This document shows, in pieces, positions 58,143 through 64,000 of a stretch of 64,000 bases of DNA. Where the stretch lies: the NCBI GenBank assembly GCA_049687015.1, contig JBAVIP010000004.1, positions 1-64,000 of the forward strand. Reading direction: 5' to 3'. The notes beneath the pieces are model-generated. The model was not told the DNA's origin, ran no database searches, and was given only the letters and a program-made list of their open reading frames with translations. Position 1 is the first letter of the stretch; the number at the start of each line of letters is the position of its first letter. The DNA comes from Methylotenera_A sp049687015. GTDB taxonomy: Bacteria > Pseudomonadota > Gammaproteobacteria > Burkholderiales > Methylophilaceae. The position numbers and the translations under genes are program-made.

Positions 58143-60244
58143 AAAATTTAGGCATTAAATCGAGAGTGGTCTTTTTGGGCACAATACCTGCACTGCTATT
58201 TGCAATGATTCTAGCAGGCTATGCTATCACCAATGTTTTTGGAGTTTTGAATCAATCGCTAAATGACCGCGGGCGTATCATTGCTGCACAACTGGCGCCT
58301 GCTGCTGAATACGGCGTTATCTCAGCAAATACCCAAATATTACAAAGGTTAGTCCAGCAGGCACTCTCTAACGAACAAGATTTAAGAACGGTGTTGATAG
58401 TAGATAATCAAAATCGGGTGTTAGCCCTAAGCGGACGAGATATACCAAAAGAATTAATTGAAAAATTAACTAAAGAGGATCTTCGTGAACTCAGGCTGAA
58501 TAGCAGCATAATTTTTACATCACCCATATACCGGAGTCTGGTAGAAATCGAAGATTTTAGTAGCTTGTATGAAAACGATAAAACTATTAAAAAAGAGAAT
58601 TCTCAGTCAGTAATTGGTCAGGTATATGTAGAGTTAAGCAACCTGACTTTACAAAATATTAAGCAAGATTTAATTACAAAAATGTTAATGATAGGCTTAT
58701 TTGGCTTGGTGTTGAGCGCTTTGATTGCATGGTGGATTGGCCGGAATATTACCAAGCCAATACAAGAAATTGCCTATGCGGTGAATAAAGTCGGGGAGGG
58801 TGTTTTTGCGCATACCATCACTGAAAATTCAAGCGGAGAATTAAAAACCTTACAAAAAGGCTTTAATTCAATGTCCACCAGCCTGAAATATGCCTACGAT
58901 TTGATGCAGGATAAAATTAATGACGCCACTTCGATGTTGCGTCACCAGGCGCAGCATGATGATTTAACGGGCTTGATTAATCGCCGTGAGTTTGAAGTCA
59001 GGCTTGAGCGTAGCTTAAAAAGTGTGCATGAAAATGGTGCACAGCATGTGTTTTGCTATCTCGATTTAGATCAGTTTAAATTGGTCAATGATACTTGTGG
59101 ACACTCTGCTGGCGACGAATTACTTAGACAAATCAGTGCCCTGCTAGCCAACAGAATGCGTGACAGAGATACTTTGGCGCGTCTGGGCGGCGATGAATTT
59201 GGTTTGTTGCTTGAAAATTGTAGTTTGGCAGATGCCAATCAAATCACTAATTCGCTGCTTAAGCTGGTAAGTGATTATCGTTTTATTTACGAAGACAAGA
59301 TTTTTAATATTGGTGTGAGTATTGGTTTGGTGGTGATCAATTCCAGCTTCGAAAATGTCAGTGATATTATTCACGCAGCTGATATGGCCTGCTACTCGGC
59401 CAAACAAGCTGGGCGCAATCAAAGCTTTTTGTTTAGCGAGGGCGATGTTGAGGTGACGCAACGTCGAAGCGCTGTGGAAGCAATTTCAGACATTACAGAT
59501 GAAATTGATGATGAGCAGTTTATACTGTATTGTCAGCCTATAGTGCCGCTTTCATCCGGCGTACCGCAACGGCATCATTACGAAGTGCTAATCAGAAAAG
59601 TTAATCTTGAAGGCATTATTCTCTTGCCTACAACTTTTATACCGTCTGCCGAGCGTTATCTTCTTATGCCCAATATCGATAGATGGGTCATTAAAAATAC
59701 TTTTGCTACTTACCGGCATCTACTAGATATAAGCCAAGAAAAATGTGATTATGTATTTTCAATCAATTTATCAGGCACGTCACTTGGCGATAAAAGCCTG
59801 CTAGACTACATTCGTGAGCAGTTTGTCATATATTCGATTCCGCCGGAATCTATTTGTTTTGAAATTACCGAAACAGCAGCCATTGTCAATTTAAAAAATA
59901 CAATTAATTTGTTTGCTGCGTTAAGAAAGATAGGTTGCAGCTTTGCGCTGGATGACTTTGGCAGCGGTATGTCGTCATTTATGTATTTGAAAAATTTTGA
60001 GGTAGATTATCTTAAAATTGACGGTTCTTTTGTAAAAGATATGCACACCAATAAAATTGATCACGCTATGGTGCGCTCAATTCATAGCGTGGCAGAGGCC
60101 ATGAACATTAAAACGGTAGCTGAGTTTGTTGAAAATGAGGCTATATTGAAAGAACTGAAAAACATTGGCGTGCACTATGGTCAGGGTATGTACTTAGGCT
60201 CTCCATTACCAATCAAAAATTTGATTGAGAACTTCTCGGTATAA
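58139..60244 (+). CDS. Membrane-bound GGDEF/EAL c-di-GMP protein
   Basis: The 701-residue protein has two membrane helices (about 10-33 and 180-200) enclosing a periplasmic sensor of about 145 residues. A HAMP domain (NITKPIQEIAYAVNKVGEG) precedes a GGDEF domain with the intact catalytic loop RLGGDEFG (about 348-355). The EAL domain has EVLIR at 482-486, FEITETA, DDFGSG and YLKIDGSFV. Both motifs look competent, so it may make or break down c-di-GMP; EVL in place of EAL is known in active enzymes. Its ATGA overlap with the binding protein suggests that protein supplies the periplasmic signal. Confidence 0.9.
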   Translation: MKNLGIKSRVVFLGTIPALLFAMILAGYAITNVFGVLNQSLNDRGRIIAAQLAPAAEYGVISANTQILQRLVQQALSNEQDLRTVLIVDNQNRVLALSGRDIPKELIEKLTKEDLRELRLNSSIIFTSPIYRSLVEIEDFSSLYENDKTIKKENSQSVIGQVYVELSNLTLQNIKQDLITKMLMIGLFGLVLSALIAWWIGRNITKPIQEIAYAVNKVGEGVFAHTITENSSGELKTLQKGFNSMSTSLKYAYDLMQDKINDATSMLRHQAQHDDLTGLINRREFEVRLERSLKSVHENGAQHVFCYLDLDQFKLVNDTCGHSAGDELLRQISALLANRMRDRDTLARLGGDEFGLLLENCSLADANQITNSLLKLVSDYRFIYEDKIFNIGVSIGLVVINSSFENVSDIIHAADMACYSAKQAGRNQSFLFSEGDVEVTQRRSAVEAISDITDEIDDEQFILYCQPIVPLSSGVPQRHHYEVLIRKVNLEGIILLPTTFIPSAERYLLMPNIDRWVIKNTFATYRHLLDISQEKCDYVFSINLSGTSLGDKSLLDYIREQFVIYSIPPESICFEITETAAIVNLKNTINLFAALRKIGCSFALDDFGSGMSSFMYLKNFEVDYLKIDGSFVKDMHTNKIDHAMVRSIHSVAEAMNIKTVAEFVENEAILKELKNIGVHYGQGMYLGSPLPIKNLIENFSV

Positions 60245-60296
60245 TATTTATAACATTAGTGTTATAAAGCCATAGTTTTAAAATAAACTCTTAAAT

Positions 60297-61334
60297 ATGA
60301 TAGAAACAGACCGTCTCATAGCTCCTGCTGCAGAAAGTCCTCAAGAAGAGGCCATAGAGCGTGCGTTACGCCCGAAAGCGCTGGATGAGTACGTCGGGCA
60401 AGAAAAAGCCAGAAGCCAGCTGGAAATTTTTATCAATGCCGCGCGTGGCCGTAATGAGGCGCTGGATCATGTGCTTCTGTTTGGTCCGCCAGGCTTGGGC
60501 AAGACGACGCTGGCGCATATTATTGCGCGCGAAATGGGCGTGAATCTGCGCCAAACCTCCGGCCCGGTGTTAGAGCGGGCGGGTGATCTGGCGGCCCTGC
60601 TCACCAATTTAGAGCCCAACGATGTTTTATTTATCGATGAAATTCACCGTTTATCGCCAGTAGTAGAAGAGATTTTGTATCCAGCAATGGAAGATTATCG
60701 CCTCGACATTATGATTGGTGAAGGACCAGCCGCCAGGTCGGTTAGACTGGATTTGCCGCCGTTTACCTTGATTGGCGCGACCACGCGCGCGGGGATGCTT
60801 ACTAACCCACTTAGGGATAGGTTTGGCATCGTGTCGCGGCTGGAATTTTATACCACTGAAGAGCTGGGGCGCATCGTGCATCGTAGCGCGGGCTTGCTGG
60901 AGGTGGAAATTACCGAATCAGGTGCCTTGGAAGTCGCTAAACGTTCGCGTGGCACGCCGCGTATTTCTAATCGATTGTTGCGCCGCGTGCGTGATTACGC
61001 CCAGGTAAAAGCAGACGGCGTGGTGAGCTCGGAAATTGCCGATGCCGCTTTAAAAATGCTGGATGTGGATAATCTGGGATTCGATGTGATGGATCGAAAA
61101 TTACTGCAGGCAGTGCTGGAGAAATTTGGCGGTGGCCCTGTAGGTTTGGATAATTTGGCCGCGGCGATTGGCGAAGAGCGCGACACCATTGAAGACGTGC
61201 TGGAGCCCTACCTGATTCAGCAAGGTTATCTGATGCGCACACCGCGCGGACGCGTGGCGACCAGCCTGGCGTATCAGCACTTTGGCCTGCAAGCACCTAA
61301 AACATTGGTTACAGGTGAAATTTGGCAGCAGTGA
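60297..61334 (+). CDS. ruvB: Holliday junction branch migration ATPase RuvB
   Basis: RuvB is the hexameric motor that drives branch migration on RuvA-bound junctions. The 345-residue AAA+ protein has RPKALDEYVGQEKARSQL, Walker A GPPGLGKTTLAH, Walker B LFIDEIHRLSP, sensor 1 LIGATTRAGML, and a C-terminal winged helix (QQGYLMRTPRGRVAT). It is separated from ruvA by the DUF4349, TonB, binding-protein and GGDEF genes. Its end overlaps ybgC by GTGA. Confidence 0.97.
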   Translation: MIETDRLIAPAAESPQEEAIERALRPKALDEYVGQEKARSQLEIFINAARGRNEALDHVLLFGPPGLGKTTLAHIIAREMGVNLRQTSGPVLERAGDLAALLTNLEPNDVLFIDEIHRLSPVVEEILYPAMEDYRLDIMIGEGPAARSVRLDLPPFTLIGATTRAGMLTNPLRDRFGIVSRLEFYTTEELGRIVHRSAGLLEVEITESGALEVAKRSRGTPRISNRLLRRVRDYAQVKADGVVSSEIADAALKMLDVDNLGFDVMDRKLLQAVLEKFGGGPVGLDNLAAAIGEERDTIEDVLEPYLIQQGYLMRTPRGRVATSLAYQHFGLQAPKTLVTGEIWQQ

Positions 61335-61741
61335 GTCATTTCGATTGGCAAGTCCGGGTGTACTATGAGGATACCGACGGCGGCGGCGTGGTTTACCACT
61401 CAAACTATTTGAACTTTATGGAGCGGGCACGCACCGAGTGGTTGCGCCATTTAGGTTTTGAGCAGACCTGCCTAAGAGATGAGCATAATACTATTTTTGT
61501 GGTGCATAGCATGCAGATTGTCTTTAAAAAACCTGCAAAATTTAATGATTTGCTCACAATTACCAGCCAATTGGCAGAAATTGGTCGCGGCAGTTTTGAA
61601 TTTTTGCAAAAAATCACAATCAACCAACAAATCTTAGTAGAAGCGCAAGTGAAAGTAGCTTGTGTTGATACGATTAGCTTTAAACCCGTGGCTATACCAG
61701 AACAACTTAAAGCCCAATTAATAAACTATAAAACGGAGTAA
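61331..61741 (+). CDS. ybgC: Tol-Pal associated acyl-CoA thioesterase YbgC
   Basis: The 136-residue hot-dog thioesterase has the active-site Asp in VYYEDTDGGGVVYHSNYL and FMERARTEWLRHLGF. It hydrolyses short- or medium-chain acyl-CoA and is linked to the Tol-Pal envelope system. GTG at 61331 overlaps the ruvB stop; an in-frame TTG at 61322 would add three residues. tolQ follows after two bases. Confidence 0.93.
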   Translation: MSHFDWQVRVYYEDTDGGGVVYHSNYLNFMERARTEWLRHLGFEQTCLRDEHNTIFVVHSMQIVFKKPAKFNDLLTITSQLAEIGRGSFEFLQKITINQQILVEAQVKVACVDTISFKPVAIPEQLKAQLINYKTE

Positions 61742-61743
61742 AT

Positions 61744-62418
61744 ATGACCGTAGCCAATGACATGTCTTTATTCACATTAATTTCAGGCGCCAGCTTGCCG
61801 GTGCAGGCGGTAATGGTGATTTTGCTTATTACGTCGTTATTTTCCTGGTGGTACATTTTTATTAAAGTGGCGACCATCAAGCGCGCGGAGAAAGAATCTG
61901 AAGCATTTGAAAATGCGTTTTGGTCAGGCGGTGATTTAAATAAGTTATATGATGGCGTTACCGCTGGACGCCGCAAACCACAGGGCATGGCGAGCATATT
62001 TGAAGCAGGGTTTAAAGAATTTATCCGCCATAAACAGCAGCCTAGAATGGAGGTGAGCGACGTTATGGAAGGCTCTCGCCGTGCCATGCGCGCGGCTTAC
62101 AACCGTGAGCTGGATGACCTGGACGCGCACTTGCCGTTTCTGGCATCGGTTGGTTCGGTAAGCCCGTATATCGGTCTGTTTGGCACGGTATGGGGCATTA
62201 TGAACGCGTTCAGAGGCTTGTCTAACGTAGCACAAGCCACGCTTAGTCAAGTCGCCCCGGGCATTGCTGAGGCGCTTGTGGCAACGGCCATCGGCTTGTT
62301 TGCGGCGATTCCTGCCGTGATTGCCTATAACCGCTTTGCTTCAAGCGTGGATAGGCTTTCTGTGCGTTATGAAAGCTTTATGGAAGAGTTCACCAACATT
62401 CTGCAAAGAAAGAGCTAA
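61744..62418 (+). CDS. tolQ: Tol-Pal system protein TolQ
   Basis: TolQ is the proton-channel subunit energising the Tol-Pal envelope complex. The 224-residue protein has three membrane helices (about 18-38, 130-152, 166-190), with the conserved PYIGLFGTVWGIMNAF and ATAIGLFAAIPAVIAYNRF motifs. It is homologous to ExbB/MotA; the tolR-tolA context identifies it as TolQ. Confidence 0.96.
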   Translation: MTVANDMSLFTLISGASLPVQAVMVILLITSLFSWWYIFIKVATIKRAEKESEAFENAFWSGGDLNKLYDGVTAGRRKPQGMASIFEAGFKEFIRHKQQPRMEVSDVMEGSRRAMRAAYNRELDDLDAHLPFLASVGSVSPYIGLFGTVWGIMNAFRGLSNVAQATLSQVAPGIAEALVATAIGLFAAIPAVIAYNRFASSVDRLSVRYESFMEEFTNILQRKS

Positions 62419-62421
62419 ATC

Positions 62422-62814
62422 ATGGCGCGCACTCGCAAACGCCGCATGATGAACCAGATTAACGTCGTACCCTATATAGACGTGACTTTGGTGCTGCTGG
62501 TGATTTTTATGGTTACCGCGCCGATGACCAATCCTGGTGTGGTCGATTTGCCCAAAGTCGGCCAAGCGCTTAAGCAAACTGGCGCGCCAATTGTGGTTAC
62601 TGTTCAAAAAGATGGTACGGCTGAAATTGAGGGCAAAAAATTACCGCGCGACCAACTCTTGTTTGAAATTAAAAAGCAGCTTAAAAAAGCGCCGCGTGCG
62701 GTGGTTGTAGCGGCGGATGAAAAAACCCAATACGGCAAAGTGATCGAAGTGATGGATTTGCTCAAGCAAGCTAAAGTGGACAAAGTTGGCTTATTGTTCA
62801 AACCTGCACCATAA
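62422..62814 (+). CDS. tolR: Tol-Pal system protein TolR
   Basis: TolR pairs with TolQ to form the proton path. The 130-residue protein has one membrane helix beginning INVVPYIDVTLVLLVIFMVT, with the essential Asp in YIDV, and a periplasmic domain ending VDKVGLLFKPAP. It lies three bases after tolQ. Confidence 0.96.
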   Translation: MARTRKRRMMNQINVVPYIDVTLVLLVIFMVTAPMTNPGVVDLPKVGQALKQTGAPIVVTVQKDGTAEIEGKKLPRDQLLFEIKKQLKKAPRAVVVAADEKTQYGKVIEVMDLLKQAKVDKVGLLFKPAP

Positions 62815-62820
62815 GCGTAT

Positions 62821-63645
62821 ATGATTAGAAAGCACGAAAATTCAGATTCATGGAAAGCTGGTATTTATGCTATTGCTGTCCATTTGGCATTGCTGGCGGG
62901 CATGTTGATCTCGTTTAACTGGAAGGCTGCGCATCCTGTGCTGAATGTGACAGAAGTTGAGTTGTGGGATAAGCTGCCAAGTACACCCCCCGTGATTAAA
63001 GAACCACCAAAACCAGAGGAGCCTAAGGCGGTAATAGAGCCAAAACCAGAAGAGCCCAAGCCTGTGGTAGAGGAAAAACCGAAACCGGAAGAGCCGAAAG
63101 TTGATATCGAGCTTGAGAAAAAGAAAAAAGAACTTGAGCAAAAAGAGTTAGCACAAAAACAAAAAGAGCTTGATGAACAGCGTAAAAAAGAGGCTTTAGA
63201 AAAAATTAAACAAGACACTCGTGCAGAAATTGAGCGAGAGAAAAAGGCGGAAGAGAAGCAAGCAAAATTAGAAAGAGACAAGGCATTGCGTAAGTTAAAA
63301 GAGGATATGCTCAATGACAATGGTGCGGATGATGCGAAAGCGGCCAGCGCAGCCAATGCGAGTTTAATCGGTGAATATACCGAGAAAATTAAAGCGAAAA
63401 TTCGTGGCAATGTGAATAAAACCCTTTGCGGCGACGGTAATCCGGAATTAAGGTTTGAGATTAGCGTGCTGCCTACGGGACAGCTAAGCGGAAGTCCTAA
63501 AATAGTGAAGTCTAGTGAAATATCCGCTTGCGATGAGGCTGTAGAGCGCGCCATTATTGCCTCTGAGCCATTGCCGTTGCCTGATGACCCTAGCTTGAAA
63601 TCACAATTTAAAAATTTAAAACTTAAATTTAGACCTAATGATTAG
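62821..63645 (+). CDS. tolA: Tol-Pal system protein TolA
   Basis: TolA spans the periplasm and transmits force from TolQR to TolB-Pal. The 274-residue protein has an N-terminal membrane helix (about 13-33, IYAIAVHLALLAGMLISFNW). A Pro/Glu/Lys segment with repeated KPEEPK units (about 61-94) follows, then a long Lys/Glu/Gln helix (about 97-170). The C-terminal domain has IRGNVNKTLCGDGNPELRFE and a second Cys for a disulfide. It is shorter than the E. coli protein because the helical domain is reduced, as in other betaproteobacteria. Confidence 0.94.
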   Translation: MIRKHENSDSWKAGIYAIAVHLALLAGMLISFNWKAAHPVLNVTEVELWDKLPSTPPVIKEPPKPEEPKAVIEPKPEEPKPVVEEKPKPEEPKVDIELEKKKKELEQKELAQKQKELDEQRKKEALEKIKQDTRAEIEREKKAEEKQAKLERDKALRKLKEDMLNDNGADDAKAASAANASLIGEYTEKIKAKIRGNVNKTLCGDGNPELRFEISVLPTGQLSGSPKIVKSSEISACDEAVERAIIASEPLPLPDDPSLKSQFKNLKLKFRPND

Positions 63646-63772
63646 TTTTTTAAGGGTAATCAGGATGTAAATAAAGCGTAAAAGTTGTAATAAAGTGTAA
63701 ATCGTGTGGCATCAAGGCGTGTTTGCAGTAAAATTTAAATGAACTTTTAAGAATATAAGATACTAATAGCTT

Positions 63773-64000
63773 ATGAATATAATTCAATGGATGTTTTTTT
63801 GTGCTGTTTTTTTAGTCACATCAATCGCAAATGCTGCTTTAGAAATCGAAATTAGTGGAGGCGGTGCTCAACAAATCCCTATTGCAGTGGTGCCTTTTGG
63901 CGGAGCTGCCAATACCAAAGAAAGTATTAACGAGATTATTGCAGCGGATCTGCATCGGAGCGGTTTGTTTCGTGTGCTGGAAACGCGCGGCATGGCGAAC
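63773..64000 (+). CDS. tolB: Tol-Pal system translocation protein TolB (5' part)
   Basis: TolB is a periplasmic beta-propeller that contacts Pal and TolA. The visible 76 residues hold a signal peptide (MFFCAVFLVTSIANA). The D1 domain start LEIEISGGGAQQIPIAVVPF and EIIAADLHRSGLFRVLE follow. The gene is cut by the window edge. A 127-bp gap after tolA is AT-rich and shows no gene or clear terminator; it may hold a promoter for tolB-pal. Confidence 0.93.
   Translation, partial: MNIIQWMFFCAVFLVTSIANAALEIEISGGGAQQIPIAVVPFGGAANTKESINEIIAADLHRSGLFRVLETRGMAN

Noticed and set aside
62865..63554. 229-residue frame antisense to tolA
   Set aside because: Arises from the Lys/Glu repeats of tolA read backwards as Ser/Phe; no homology expected.
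1..64000. tRNA, rRNA or CRISPR arrays
   Set aside because: No cloverleaf with CCA or T-loop GGTTCRANNCC arrangement, no rRNA segments and no regularly spaced direct repeats were noticed.

Overview
The window looks like ordinary chromosome of a betaproteobacterium with mid-range GC, most likely a methylotroph of the family Methylophilaceae (Methylotenera/Methylophilus type). This is inferred from protein character, from the split trp arrangement following rpe-gph, from pilMNOPQ-aroKB-dgt, and from an orphan SoxYZ-like carrier of the quinoprotein-dehydrogenase-associated kind. No rRNA, tRNA, CRISPR array, prophage or intact insertion sequence was seen.

Layout. 1-8.0 kb: rpe, gph, then a tryptophan cluster (trpE, trpG, DUF559 nuclease-like gene, trpD, YkgJ, DUF3465 protein, trpC) followed by hemB. 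A 113-nt structured leader precedes trpE, and CCCTCTCCC-type palindromic repeats flank the DUF559 gene and follow trpC. 8.0-13.9 kb is accessory: an unknown gene, a dispersed repeat, a DUF2330 exported protein coupled to an RnfD-like membrane protein, and a divergent ECF sigma factor with a membrane partner. 14-24.5 kb: PBP1A divergent from pilMNOPQ, then aroK, aroB and dgt. 24.5-28.5 kb: a REP/RAYT island with a nonsense-broken transposase, a porin, a SEC-C/TPR/methyltransferase fusion and a GNAT protein. 28.5-33.5 kb, minus strand: nitrogen control genes ntrC, ntrB, a DUF4124 gene and glnA. glnA has a recognisable sigma-54 promoter and an NtrC-like site. 33.5-43.4 kb: rhodanese, aroE, mtgA, uvrA, YajR-like transporter, ssb, fmdB-type gene, DUF502, aspS. 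43.4-50.1 kb: an AT-rich unknown gene, kbl-tdh (threonine breakdown), a VOC protein, the SoxYZ-like carrier, yjbQ and a trhP-like U32 gene, and a CBS protein. 50.1-64 kb: a DMT transporter, yebC-ruvC-UbiA family prenyltransferase-ruvA as a tightly overlapped unit, a DUF4349 lipoprotein, a TonB receptor / ABC-type binding protein / GGDEF-EAL trio, then ruvB-ybgC-tolQRA and the start of tolB.

How the parts work together. Aromatic biosynthesis genes (aroK, aroB, aroE, trpEGDC) are scattered over several transcription units. Cell-envelope functions dominate (PBP1A, MtgA, Tol-Pal, type IV pilus secretin assembly, porin). Nitrogen assimilation is a self-contained NtrBC-glnA regulon. Many genes overlap by 1-8 nt (ATGA, TAATG, TTGA or TAGTG junctions) and non-ATG starts are frequent, so several starts were moved from the longest possible reading frame to the one supported by a ribosome binding site or overlap.

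The most interesting items are the trpE leader structure, the inverted-repeat-flanked DUF559 gene inside the trp cluster, the ECF sigma / DUF2330 / RnfD-like locus, the prenyltransferase lodged between ruvC and ruvA, and the TonB/binding protein/c-di-GMP trio. No wholly new system can be proven from sequence alone.
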